From assembly GCA_037013495.1 (NCBI GenBank), contig CM072802.1, forward strand, positions 65,996,983-66,060,982: a DNA stretch of 64,000 nt, written 5' to 3'. How positions within the stretch are numbered: position 1 is the stretch's first letter; the number at the start of each line of letters is the position of its first letter. A program made the translations under genes and the position numbers. The stretch comes from Hippophae tibetana (lineage: Eukaryota; Streptophyta; Magnoliopsida; Rosales; Elaeagnaceae). Positions 36,801 to 49,159 of the stretch are shown piece after piece. The notes beneath the pieces were generated by a model. That model was not told the DNA's origin, made no database searches, and saw only the letters and a list, made by a program, of their open reading frames with translations.

Positions 36801-38692
36801 TATTGATCACAAAATATTAGGTTTGGCACGGTATAAATACGAAGATGCAAAGGAATGCTCGTTTTGAGGTGCCTTAGTTGTGAGCTTTGATAGGCACCTC
36901 TAACACCCCGTGGGCAAAACCATGTCAAACGATGGAATTTTGGAGCATTGTTTTGCACACATATTTGTAATAATATTCCATCTCGTACTGGAAAGTTTCA
37001 TGATTTGATGGGCACGGAAAGTATTTTTAGTCATTTTTTGAAATCACAAACTTCAGAAAATCATAAAAAATAGAAAATTCGGCCAACACTATTGGTTCTT
37101 GTTGGATGCAATTCCTTTCAACATCTAAGATTTGTTGATCACAAAATATTAGGTTTGGCACGGTAGAAATACGAACATGACAAGGAATGCTTGTTTTGAG
37201 GTACCACCGTTGCGGGCATTGATGGGCACCTCTAACACCCCGTGGCCAAAATCATGTCAAACGATGGAATTTTAGTGCGATTTTTTTCACACATGTTTAG
37301 AATAGTATGTCATCTCGTACTGGAAAGTTCATGATTTTATACACACGGGAAGTATTTTTAGTTATTTTTTGAAGTCACAAACTTCGGAAAATCATGAAAA
37401 ATAGAAAATTCGGGCAAAATTATTATTTCTTGGTGGATGAAATTCCTTTCATCATCTAAGATTTATTGATCACAAATTATTAGGTTTGGCACGGTAGAAA
37501 TGCGAAGATGACAAGGAATGCTCATTTTAAGGTGTCACCGTTGCGGGTATTGATGGGCACCTCTAAAACCCCGTGGGAAAAACCATGTCAAACGATGGAA
37601 TTTTAGGGTTATTTTTTTTACAGATGTTTAGAATAGTATTCCATCTCCTACTAGAATGTTTCATGATTTTATGGACACGGGAAGTATTTTTAGTCATTTT
37701 TTGAAGTCTTCGAAAAATCATGAAAAATAAAATATTCTGCCAAAATTATTATTTCTTGTTGGATGCAATTCCTTTCATCATCTAAGATATATTGATCACA
37801 AAATATTAGGTTTGGCACTGTAGAATACGAAGATGAAAGGAATGCTCGTTTTGAGGTGCCACCGTTGCGGGCATTGATAGGCACCTCTAACACCCCGTGG
37901 GCAAAACCATGTCAAACGATGGTATTTTGGGGCGATTGTTTTCACACATGTTTAGAATAGTGTTCCATCTCCTAATGGAAAGTTTCATGATTTTATGGAC
38001 ACGGGAAGTATTTTTAGTCATTATTTTAAGTTACAAACTTCGAAAAATCATGAGAAATAAAAAATTCGAGCAAAATTATTATTTCTTGTTGGATGCAATT
38101 CCTTTCATCATATAAGATTTATTGATCACAAAATATTAGATTTGGCATGGTAGAAATACGAATATGACAAGGAATGCTCGTTTTGAGGTGCCACTATTGC
38201 GGGTATTGATGGGCACTTCTAACACCCCGTGGGCAAAACCATGTCAAACGATGGAATTTTGGGAGATTGTTTTTACACATGTTTAGAATCGTATTCCATC
38301 TCGTACTGGAAAGTTTCATGATTTTATGGACACGGGAAGTATTTTTAGTCATTTTTTGAAGTCACAAACTTCGGAAAATCATGAAAAATAGAAAATTCGG
38401 CCAAAGTATTGGTTCTTGTTGGATGCAATTCCTTTCATCATCTAAGATTTATTGATCACAAAATATTAGGTTTGGCACGGTAGAAATACGAAGAATACAT
38501 GGAATGCTCGTTTTGAGGTGCCACCGTTGCGGTCATTGATGGGTACCTCTAACACTCGATGGGCAAAACCATGTCAAACAATGGAATTTTAGGGCGATTT
38601 TTTTCACCCATATTTAGAATAATATGTCATCTCGTACTGAAAAATTTTATGATTTTATGGAAACGGAAAGTATTTTTAGTCATTTTTTGAAG
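18872..38692. repeat. Satellite array, main block (~60 monomers of ~327-329 bp)
   Basis: About 19.8 kb of head-to-tail monomers with the same landmarks as the left block, at about 5-20% divergence by eye. Higher-order structure is visible: near-identical copies about 650 bp apart (from about 23091 and 23741), 981 bp apart (30540 and 31521) and 1960 bp apart (30837-31873 and 32797-33833), that is 2, 3 and 6 monomers. The array ends within a monomer at about 38692 (TTTTTTGAAGTC), where non-repetitive AT-rich DNA begins. The minus-strand ORFs beginning near MTKNTSRVHKIM appear in many monomers and are not genes. Confidence 0.95.
30837..33833. repeat. Recent ~1.04 kb duplication inside the satellite (30837-31873 = 32797-33833)
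   Basis: The two blocks are exactly 1960 bp apart over about three monomers, with only a handful of differences (for example ACACGAGAAG at 31126 against ACACGGGAAG at 33086). Neighbouring monomers differ far more. The pair marks a recent unequal exchange or amplification in six-monomer steps. Confidence 0.85.
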
Positions 38693-40079
38693 TCCTTTAA
38701 CCGAATAATTCAATATCTTAAAAATACATTAAGATTTTATCTCTTTTATGAGATTATTATTTACTTTTTTTTTTCATAAAAATGTTGTGTGTATATTAAT
38801 TGTACCATACAAAAATCGGGAGAATTTATACATTGGTTTTGAATTTGCTTCAACACAAAATATAACTATTTAGTTTTCTCAATTCAATGACATGTTGTTT
38901 TCCCCTATATTTGTATATATGAACCAACTTATTCACTTGCATGATCGTCCTAATTATGTTCTAAGCTTCCATGCTATAGTTTTTATAGAGGGGATTAATG
39001 AGTTATTATTAGAAATGTAAACTAGTAGAAGTGCATTAATCATAATAAGCAAAAACATTATTTTACAACGTAAAGACAACATAATTTGCACATTTTAGCA
39101 TGTTTATTTCCGGGTGTCAATTCGTACTATAAATTATTTTTTAAATTTTCCATGCATATAAATATAATGTGTTTTTTTTACAGTTATAAATAAATAATTT
39201 AATTAAAAATAATTATAATATTAAAAATATGTGAATATAGTTGAAATAAAATACAAAAATGGCCTAATAGAAACAACACAATACCCAATAATTTTCAAGC
39301 GTAAAAGTAGTTAAGGCATTATAGAATGTTTTAGGTTTTAGTAACGAGTATAGATGAACGTGAGAGGATCAGTTTCCAAGTTGGTCTGATATTTCCATTA
39401 ACCACAATGCAGCTAGCTTTACTTTATTATCAGTCTGGACCTCGTTGAAATTTGACAACATGAGCACAATACGTCATTACCTGTTGAAAAGTCTGTAAAA
39501 TTATTTTTATATATTAAAATTATATTATCTTATTTAATACATTTAATACATTTTATTTTTCATTTTAATTTGAGACATTTCATGTTATATTGACGTAAAA
39601 ATCTATTTCGTTTGCTATTGCAAGTGATATTCCATTTCTTCAATGATAGATTTCGGAACCAAATGTCGTGGACAAATAGTGACTGTTTTTTCTTTTAATA
39701 ATAAATAGCAATTTTTTTATTATAAATATTTTACTTATACACCCTCAAATAAAACTTAGAAGCTCAAATGTCCAAATGAGGTAAAGGGAAAGAGAATAAC
39801 AATTAATATTGCATTATTTCTGTTCACGATGGCTAATTAACAAGAAATGAAATTAGGTTTTAATTTATATAATTTATTATTAGATAATTATTTAATAAAA
39901 ATGATATAATTGATATAAATATAAAATATAAAATAATATTATAAATTGTTTAGTAAAAAAAATAACAATCTAAAGAATTATATGTATAAATATTTAATTG
40001 TTAAAATAAATATCAAAAAATTTAAACACTAATTTATAAAAAAATATTGAACTAAATAATAATATTATAAAAATAACCT
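38693..40079. other. Intergenic AT-rich DNA, no gene seen
   Basis: Unique sequence begins where the satellite stops. It is A/T-rich with long poly-A/T runs. A less AT-rich island at about 39320-39490 has no open frame that I can assign. No tRNA, TIR or LTR structure was found. Confidence 0.6.
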
Positions 40080-41700
40080 GTAATTTAATTCATATATTAG
40101 TTACATAAAAAAATAATCATAATTTTACAATTATATGATACATGCATAGTATCATATATAAAACTTAAGTTTAAGTTTTATTATTGTTATTATATGCATT
40201 ATATTTAAAAATATAACTTTTTATATTCATATAATAAATTTAAGAGTAATGATATTATTATTATATACAAATTATGCTTCAAAAATATAATTTTCTAAAT
40301 TTATAATTTTTTTAAAAGGTACTAGATAAAATCAAACCATTACTTTTAAAATTATAATTTTTTAAATTCATATTATAAATTTAAGATTCTTATATTTTCA
40401 TTATGTGCAAATAATGCTTTATATATTTAATAAAATTTATAATATAAATTTAAATTTAAAAAAAGGACATCGATGACTATGATAAAAAAATTATTTAAGT
40501 ATAACTTCATCATAAATGAGTTAGATAAAAAACATAATTTAAATATAATTTGATTCATATATGAGTAGATGAATGATAATTAACTATAGAATATATTAAT
40601 AAGTACATAATGTCATATGTAATAAAGAAAAAATTGAAGTATTGATATTATCAAAATATATAATTTTGATATTGTTATTATATATTTTTTTTATTAGAAA
40701 GTGATGCTTTGAAAATTTATTTTTTCAAATCATAACATAAATTTAAGTTTATAATTAAAAAAAACCGATTCATGAGTATAAATAACATAATCATAACCAT
40801 ATAATCTAGCAATAAATATAAAATGTCATATACAAAAAGAAAAAAATATAAGTATTTGTGTTGTCACAGTACACATTGTTGATAAAATTACTGTATGCAT
40901 TTTAATTAAAAATTAGTACTTTAAAATTCATTTTTTTAAATCATAATATAAATTTGACTTTATATATATTTTTAAAATATTTGCTTGATATAATCATAAC
41001 CACATAATATAATAATAAGTATAAAATAAAAAAGCAAAGATTCAAATATTAATATTATTTTTCGTCTATCTATAAATAAATGATATTCATAATTATAATC
41101 TAGAGATAAGTACAAAATATCATATACATAAAAAGTAAGAAATTTAAATATTAATATTATCATAATATATAATTTTAATATTATTATTTTATATAATTTT
41201 TATTAAAAATATATATTTTTACATTATTCTATAAATTTAATTTTATTAGTAAAACATATTAAATAGACTACAACTACAAGTAAGGAAAGTAAACCTTTAT
41301 TTTTTTATATACATCATGGAATATATTTGAAAATAGATAAATGACATAATCATAATCACATATTTTAGTAATAAATATAAAACATGTTATATAAAAAAAC
41401 AAAAAATTTAAGTTTGTATAATGACAGGACATAATTTTGATATCATTATTTATACATGAATAAATTAATAACATAATCATAACTACATAATCTAGTAATA
41501 AATATAAATAACAATTAAAAAAAGGAAAAAATTCAAATATTAATATTATCACAATAAATAATTTTAATATTATAATTATATCAATTTTTAATTAAAAATG
41601 GTGCTTTAGAATTTTAATTTTTTACCTTATAATATAAATTTAACTTTATAAATAAAACAAAATTGTAACAAACGATGACAACGAAAGTAGGTTTGTAAAC
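40080..41700. repeat. Diverged AT-rich tandem repeat (~200 bp) downstream of the ARF gene
   Basis: A degenerate unit recurs with the order CATAATCATAACCACATAAT, AATAAATATAAAATGTCATA, TTCAAATATTAATATTATC, AAAAATGGTGCTTTAAAATT and TTTTTTAAATCATAATATAA. Copies start near 40580, 40790, 40990, 41095, 41345 and 41470 with irregular spacing. It shares nothing obvious with the 329 bp satellite and looks old. Minus-strand ORFs of 60-90 codons here have AT-driven composition and are not supported. Confidence 0.6.
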
Positions 41701-42105
41701 CTTCGTTTTTTATACATGCCATAGAAACCGAACCACAAGAATTCATGTCTAGTCATCCAACGAACAAAACAAAAAACTATCAGCCATCAATCAAAAGGCT
41801 TTACACTAGACACAAACTGAGTTTTCTTACATCAAATAGCTTACATTTAAAATGTGAGGCAAAGGAAGATTGCACAAGGTCAGCTTATTGACCACCATAA
41901 CCCATTACACTACTATAATCATAAATATACTTACAAACAAACAAACAAACACAAGCTCCACTAGATCCCACTAAAAAAAAACTATTTTTTACTCCAACTT
42001 CAACCCTTATTCATTCCTAACCAAAATTAGATCATAGCCTACTCCACAAACAAACATCATCACGGACAAAGTCCAAATGGAAAATTAGAAGTGAAAAACA
42101 AAAAT

Positions 42106-45100
42106 TTAAAAGTTCGATGCTTCAATTTTCCAATTTTCCGCAGAATCCGAGATTAGTACATTCCCCTCACCTTCCAGCGAAGACACAGAAAGTTTACTCC
42201 CTCTATTCAACTTCTTTACGTCCAGGCTTGAGCATATTAATATTCTTTTTGCCATTCTGCAAAAATCCCTACAGCAACGTTGACACAAGTACAATACATA
42301 CTGGTTTAGTGATTACTCTACAACAAAAGAACCATAAAAACAATGGCAGATCTAAGATTTGAACTCAGAAGGAACACTAAAAAAAAGTAAAAAATAGTAC
42401 TATTTGTTTCGTGATTATTAGATTCTTCTCGCTGAATAAAGATAATATATATATATATATAGCTTATTTGAGTGTGTTCAAACTATTGAATTTGTAGTGA
42501 ATTATCTTAAAATTTAAAATCTACTAAGATAAAATTCTATTTTATGCATAAATTTGTCTATAATTCTATAAATATTACAATTAATTTTTTTTCCCACGTG
42601 CTTTTTGGTTGATAGTAGTAACAAAGAATACTTACAACCATGGATCATCGCCCACGAGCATCATATCCCCTTCATCATCAGTGAAGACAATCTCCCACTT
42701 GTGTGTATGTAGCTCTCCCTTGATGTCGAACATCTCCTCCAATTCATCTAATAGTTGATCATAGCCATCCAACATAGACAAGTCCACTTCCCGACCAACA
42801 GCCATCCCCTGCATTTTAACCTTTTTGTGTGTCCCAACAAGATACAACATAACTCAGAAAATCACTTTAGAGACTACAAAATTCAGAATGTTCATAGGTT
42901 ATAATACAAATAACGTTTCACTGTCATCACCTTAGTGCGGCTTCTTGAGGAATTTGAGTAAATCTGTTTGGTCTGTGACTCTTCCAGTTGAACTGGTGAA
43001 GGTCCAGATACCCTTTCTTTAGAAACATTTGAAAGGTCAGATTTCTGGTCTGACTCAGGTATTGACAAAGTACTAGGTCGCCCTTGATTAGTTCCCTTAG
43101 ATAAATTGATAGGTTTTAAGGGTGACCTTTCTTCATGACGAGAAATTGAGGAATGATTAATCAGGTCGAAACAAAATATGGTAAGTTTCTTCACTTTATC
43201 AACTTCGTTTAAGTTGACAGGTTCTTTATCCGGCTTTGACTGGTTATCTATCAAATGCCAAGGGAAAACAGGCCATGGAGACGCTCTTTTGGATTGTTCA
43301 AATGCATCTTGAAATATATGTTGGGAACTTCCATTTGGAGAAGACAACCAGCTACCTTCAGTCTGAATCATTGGAACTGAGTTGCTATTGCTAATAATAT
43401 CAATCCGGTGTCCACTTTTTTTGTCATCAATTGCACCATTCACTTGATTTATACCATTAAAATGATTAAGACTGGGATTCCAGACAGATGATGCGGCAGA
43501 ATGTGTATTATCTACATCCCCAGAAAAATACAATGTAACGAGTCATGGAGTTTTTATTTTTTTTAGTCCAGAAATGGGAAAATGGAAGACGAAGCTTAGC
43601 AAGATAGAATTAAGAGTCTGACCAGTAGATGAGATTTCAGTTTGTGGTCGAGGTCTTTTATTCTTTACTGCACCCGGTGGGGTCAGACATGCAGGTATAG
43701 AAGCTACAAAGGGTTCAATCTCCCATGGAGAAACTCTATCAGGTCGTAAGATGGATGCAGATTCATCCCATTGAATCTATACATTAGTCAAAATAAATTT
43801 ATCTTGATCTTTGAAAGAAAGGGGTCCTTGAAAACAGGACAGAGGAGGATGGGAGAGAGTACTATCAACAAGGGACTACCTTCAAGGATCGCCATTTTGA
43901 ATCTACCCATTGAGGAGAAATATCTTCAACACCAACAATTGTGCCTGAAAACCTGGTAGGAAAGAAGTTATAAGTATGTTCATTAAAATACTGACACGAT
44001 GTTATCTAAAGCAATCATGTATTGGAGCTCTTCTACCTTCTCTCGGTAGCATCCTCCCCCTCAAACTTCATCTTGAATCTCATACCAACCGTAAACTTAT
44101 TGTTGACAGCCCCCAAATACTTATTCAAGCTAACAATGAATTGGCTAGCCCTGAATAATTTTACCAGCAACAATAAATCAAAGATAATAAGACATATCCA
44201 GTAGGAAAAATTCAACCAAGTCATCTAGTAAAGTTCTTAGGAATAGACATGAGTATCTTGTACCTAGGTTTGTAATAAACAACAAATAGGGTTTGAGTTG
44301 CAGCAGCATGAGATGCAGTTGCAAGCACTCCTAGGTGCATGCTCTGACTTGAAATCACTGATGTTGGCATGTTGCTCTGCTGACGAGCAAAACGCCTTAT
44401 CCCAACACGTAATTCACCATTGTCTCCTCTGAAAACAGAAACTTTATATAGGTTAGAGATTTACCTACAGACATAAAAATATATGTGCGCTAAAAACTTT
44501 TTCAGTTTTCTGTTTTGATATGGGCAGGTCAACCAAGGTGGGGGGAAACTGAACACGTACCTAAGAAACACAAAGGTGTCCCCAGCAACTAGCCTCTTGG
44601 AAGTGACAAATGTATTCCAACCAGTTGTAAGAAGGTGTCTCCTTGGTTGACCTGCCCATATCAAAACAGAAAACTGAAAAAAGACCGAATAGGCTCTGAT
44701 TGAAGGCTATCACACAGTAAATCATGATAAAATCTCCTCTTAAATATGAGTCAAATATTTATAACTGCCATAGAATATAGCAGAGTACGTCACATGTCAC
44801 CTCTGAAAATATGCTTAAATGGCCACTCATAACCGTGAAGATCCTTTGCGACTAATTCCTGAGTCGGAGTTGCCTGTGTCATGTTCTGAAGAAGATTCAA
44901 AAATGAAATTTAACAAAAAACAAATATTGAGTTAATAATAAAAGTAAAAACTAAAACATAGTATTCTAAGTAACACTACCAGTGGAGGAAGGCATTCAGC
45001 GGCATGCTTCCTTAACACAGAAAATCCACCATGCGTACTCGTATCAGAGGCAGTTAAAACTTTACAGAAGGAATAAACCGCTGGTCTCGGAGGCTCAGGA

Positions 45101-46012
45101 AGACAAGGATCATGACTTGAGGGATCAGGTCGCTAGAGAATTTTCGAAATATAAGAAAAGCCACTCAGTTTTAGGAGAGACCCAAGACTAAAATTTAGAA
45201 GCCGTGGAAATCAGTAAGAAAACAATTTCTCTCTTACATTTGGTTCTGGAACTAAAGTAATTTGTGCGTAAACCTCATCAGTGTCTCGTTCCGCCTACAA
45301 ATACCAAAAACCAAGATAAGTAGTTTGACATGACCTAGTCTTCCAACAACAACTATGGTCTTGTATTTACTGGAGCCATATAGAACCAAACTGGCCATGC
45401 CATCACCTATATCTCTAGAATCCAATGTGCAATTGACCATAGCCTTTCTCGGTAACCAAACAAAGAATAAGGTTGAACAATAAATATTACATTGTACGCT
45501 AACGTCAGAAGAGAAAATACCAATAGCTGAACGTTAATGACACGACAAAGGATCTTCGAGGGAAGATTAAACATTGGAATCCTTTGATTCAGCTCCTGAT
45601 TTGTTGAGGCTTCCAACTGCATATAACAAAAAATAGAAACAACAAAATGAAAAAGGTAATAGAAAAAATCAAACCACTCTTCTTATTCTTGGGTAACACA
45701 TGCGAAGAAAATATACTCCAAAACAAGCAAAGCCGATCTGAGAACAGAATGATAGCTAACATACAGTTACTTGCTCCATGTGTCCTTGAGGAAAATAGTA
45801 GACCCTCTCTTCGAGACGAGGAATGTCAACGAGTGGACCTGCACAAGCCCTCCACAACCCCGGATACAAATCATCCCCTGTAAACAACAGGGAAAAGGAT
45901 TGATATTTCAGGAAACTCAAGAACACCCAATAAAGTTAGATAAAATCGAAATCCCACCTCCGCCTCCAGTCGAAGCATTAGGCTGCGAAATCGACCCTCC
46001 ATGATTCGCCAT
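42106..46012 (-). CDS. ARF9-like: Auxin response factor, clade B (ARF9-like), 14 exons, 692 aa
   Basis: Nuclear B3 transcription factor that binds TGTCTC/TGTCGG auxin response elements. Exons: 46012-45958, 45877-45771, 45616-45521, 45294-45238, 45132-44980, 44885-44801, 44651-44561, 44428-44264, 44150-44037, 43952-43880, 43776-43623, 43511-42931, 42820-42636, 42268-42106. Introns are GT-AG and exon lengths sum to 2079 nt, keeping frame. Residues ~20-125: N-terminal dimerisation part ([21 protein letters not shown]). ~126-229: B3 domain ([34 protein letters not shown]). ~255-345: ARF ancillary domain ([23 protein letters not shown]). ~345-577: Ser/Pro-rich, not Gln-rich, as in repressor-type ARFs. 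578 onward: PB1 domain with basic ([14 protein letters not shown]) and acidic ([14 protein letters not shown]) faces for Aux/IAA or ARF pairing. Oddities: Asn for the usual Asp in CLPPL-D-M; an (AT)n tract in intron 13; an inverted repeat around exon 7. Start 46012 has the best context (ATGATGG). Confidence 0.93.
44498..44681. repeat. 41 bp perfect inverted repeat spanning exon 7 of the ARF gene
   Basis: The 41 bases at 44641-44681 (end of intron 6 with its acceptor, plus the first 11 bases of exon 7) occur as an exact reverse complement at 44498-44538, inside intron 7. The arms are separated by 102 bp holding the rest of exon 7 and the intron 7 donor. The pre-mRNA could fold so that the polypyrimidine tract and AG acceptor of intron 6 are paired. 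A template switch is a plausible origin. Confidence 0.93.
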
Positions 46013-46152
46013 CATTGAAGCTCCCGAAGTCAACAAAGACCAAATAACCCCAAAACAAAAAATCAGAAAAAAGCTCATATACTTTCTTAGTTTCTCTGTT
46101 TCTTTCTGTGTCTCTCTCTTATTTTCTCAAATTATGTCTACTTCGTTATATA
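46013..46152 (-). promoter_or_regulatory. ARF 5' UTR and probable core promoter
   Basis: On the minus strand TATATAAC (46152-46145) lies about 130 bp upstream of the ATG; a start site near 46118 would fit. The leader is GA-rich (AGAGAGAGACACAGAAAG), a common plant 5' UTR feature. It contains GAGACA (46114-46109), the complement of the auxin element TGTCTC. In-frame ATGs also lie at 46078 and 46015. The promoter call rests only on consensus. Confidence 0.45.
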
Positions 46153-46159
46153 CCTATAA

Positions 46160-49159
46160 TTAAAAACAATAACAGTACCTATAATGAATAATGAACTAAT
46201 TGATCACAAAGCTCCCAACTTTTCGATTCCACCACCCTTACAATAGCTTTTTCACACATTTTCCACCATCACTGTAACGCAAAACCACACTTCGCACTCT
46301 CTGCAACCGTTACACAACTACCTTCTTATTGTTAGCTCCGTTTCTCTATCTCTTCCACTTTTGTGCAAGGAATCCAGGGAAAACGCCGTTACTATGAAAT
46401 AACAAACCTCCGAAGCCGCTCTGCGCGCGTCTTAATATACGCGACTTTGTTGCTTTAACTCGAACTCTGTCGTCCTTGCTGTCTAATTGTAGGAACCTGA
46501 TCTAACCACAGTTAGTATTTAACCGGAATATGAGGTTAAACTGACGTGGTGGGAATCAGAAAAGCATGGCATGGCATTAGACGTCGTTTGGTAACGAAGT
46601 TCAGTTCTCATTCTCAATGACTATTAATTTTACTAATAAATATATTAAAACTTTTAAAATAAAAATATTATTCTAAAATTAATAAAATTTACTTTCATAA
46701 TAAAATTATTCAAATTTGAAAACTAATTCAGACAATTTTTTTTTAGATATTCAATTTAGATTAAATCACAACTTCTTATTACATAATTTTATTATTATAT
46801 AAAACATAGGTCGCATTTGGATAAGAGTAATGAAAGGTGACGACGTTGTGCAAGAGACGAAGTTCTTTACGCAACGTTTAATTAGAATAAATAAAAATAA
46901 AAAATGAGAATTGAATCAAAAGAAAATAATATTATTTTTGTATTGTTTGGTTTGATTATTAAAATCAAAAAATAAATTAGTATTAAAATGTTTAGTTTAT
47001 AACTAAAATATAATTAAAAACAATATATATTACTATAATATCCTTATATTCAATAAATTTTAAATAATGTTATTTAATTGTTATTTTTGTCACATAAAGT
47101 ATATTATTTAAATAATTATTACTTAAAAATAAAATTATTATTTTTTAAATAAAGTTTAGAGTTTAAGATATAAGATTTAAGTTTATAGTTGTAGGTTAGG
47201 ATTTAGGATTATATTTATGGGTTTAAAGTTAAAATTATTTTTTTTTAAATAAGATTTAGAGTTTTAGATTTTAAGATTTATGTTATAGTGTTTTAAGATT
47301 TTTGGTTATATTTATTAGTTAGGGTAAAATTGGAACCAAAAATTAGCATGGGAATGGAGTCATGGTTCTTAAATGAGATGATGAAATTTTTATTTATTTT
47401 CTTTTAAGAATCGATTACATATAATTTTCAATTTATAATAGAATCAAATATAAAATTATAAAGAATAAATTTTATTTTCATTCCATTCCTACTAACTAAA
47501 TATGACATTAGGTAAGGAATACAATTCCATTACTTTCCATCCCTTTCGTTGTTTGTTTCGAAATAGACGAGAGGGTTCGCTCGAGTTAAATCAATAGAGA
47601 ATATTTTTTATGGGTAAATATTAAAAATCTGAGCAAGGTTTTTTTAAATATCAAATTACCTATAAATTTTGATATTTTTTTAGCAAGTATATCCCTAAGT
47701 TATAATTCATATTAATAAAGGTTAATTTCATTTAATTAAACTATATGTGTCAACTAAAAAGAAAAATAATAAAACATTAAAAATTTCCAAAACATCTAAA
47801 TTAATGCAATGTTAAGCTGAATTGAAATTAAGTACATCTAAATCAAAAGATAAATGATGGTATTTAAATAAATAACTTGAAGTAAAAAACCATATATAGA
47901 TAACTAGATAAATCATATTAAATAAGAATATAATAATGCATAGCAATATTTCAAAAACAACGCGAAACAAAGATACTTCGTATATAACCTTATGTCTTCA
48001 TTATTAATATTATTGTTACTCGATAGTTGTTGCTAACAGTTATATAAAAAAGTTGTTAATAGCATGGCTAAACTACATAAATATTCACATTCTGCATTTC
48101 GATATCTTACTTTTTTTTAAATGTTTCTTCCTTTATTTTTTATTTTTAACGCTTCAAGTTGAAAATAAGGAAAGTAACTGGTGAACCATTTGTATTTCAA
48201 CCTAGTAGCATTAATTCCAAATATATTTTTATTTTTATTCTTATAAATTATAATTGGCACAGTAAAATAAGTTAAAAACTCTACTTAAAAAAAGGGGGGA
48301 AATGGGTGATAGAAATAGAAAGATAAAAGAATCCATGAATACAAATTTGCAAGTTGGATCGGTAATTGGAGTAAAATGGACCGCCCAATTGTTTATGTTA
48401 GTTAGGCAATCTAACAGTGGATACTTTACATCTTTACTAATGAAAATAATAACTTTTAAAGGAAGCTAGCTAGCGGTGATGGATTATTTGTTTAAATTAA
48501 GGATAAACCAATCTTAACTTATAATAATGATCATTTCTTTTTTGTTCTTATTCTTTGCAATATGCATCTTTAAGAACGTAAGCAATTCCATGTCCCTCAA
48601 CAAGAATATTTGATCTAATAATGTGAATATTTATCAAATCTAGACATGATGCCTTCAAATTTCAAACCTAGTTAGCTACTTTGTGTGCTCTCCATCTCTT
48701 AAATTTTAGTTAATTATTTAAATCTAATCTTCAAGAATCACATACAATATCTATGACTATCTGCAGTATATTTTATGTGATCACTAGCTAGTAAAATGTT
48801 AATAGTTTGAAACTTTTTAAAAAAAAATTGGATTATCTCATTCTAAGTAACGTTTGATAATAATAAAAAAATTGTTGCACTGTTTTATTTCATCTTTTAT
48901 CTTGTTATATATGTGCAACTTTAGAGTTGTCATTTAAACAATAAATACATAATACAAACTCAAATTTACATGATGTAAATTTTTTTAGTTGAAATTAACT
49001 ATTAATTTTTTTGTACTTATAAATATATGATATTTTTATTATTATAATAAATAAATTATTTAAAAATAATTTAATTTTTTTTGTAATATTAAAAAATATT
49101 TAGATTTGGTAAACGATACAAACACAAACATGCATAACCTACACAAATTCACAATAATC
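46160..49159. other. Intergenic AT-rich DNA upstream of the ARF gene
   Basis: No ORF, RNA gene or intact element is recognisable. The first ~400 bp, less AT-rich, may hold ARF upstream control sequences. A two-unit degenerate repeat (about 47140-47240 and 47241-47330) contains TTTAGAGTTT, TTTAGGATT and GGGTTTAAAG strings reminiscent of telomeric TTTAGGG but too degenerate to call. From 48300 to 49100 there is only AT-rich sequence. Confidence 0.6.

Noticed and set aside
18919-38115. Many minus- and plus-strand ORFs of 60-98 codons with similar peptides (MTKNTSRVHKIMKLSSTRW-like)
   Set aside because: They recur once per satellite monomer, differ by frameshifts and stops between monomers, and match no protein family I know. 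They follow from the repeat sequence.
4006-38692. CRISPR-like or prokaryotic repeat array
   Set aside because: Units are ~329 bp head-to-tail without spacers, in clear plant nuclear context.
47140-47335. Interstitial telomere repeat
   Set aside because: TTTAGGATT and GGGTTTAAAG strings are suggestive, but no run of exact TTTAGGG copies is present.
46808-47550. Possible MITE with GGTCGCATTTGG... and ...GACATTAGGTAAGG-like edges
   Set aside because: The two ends do not form a convincing inverted repeat and no target duplication is seen.
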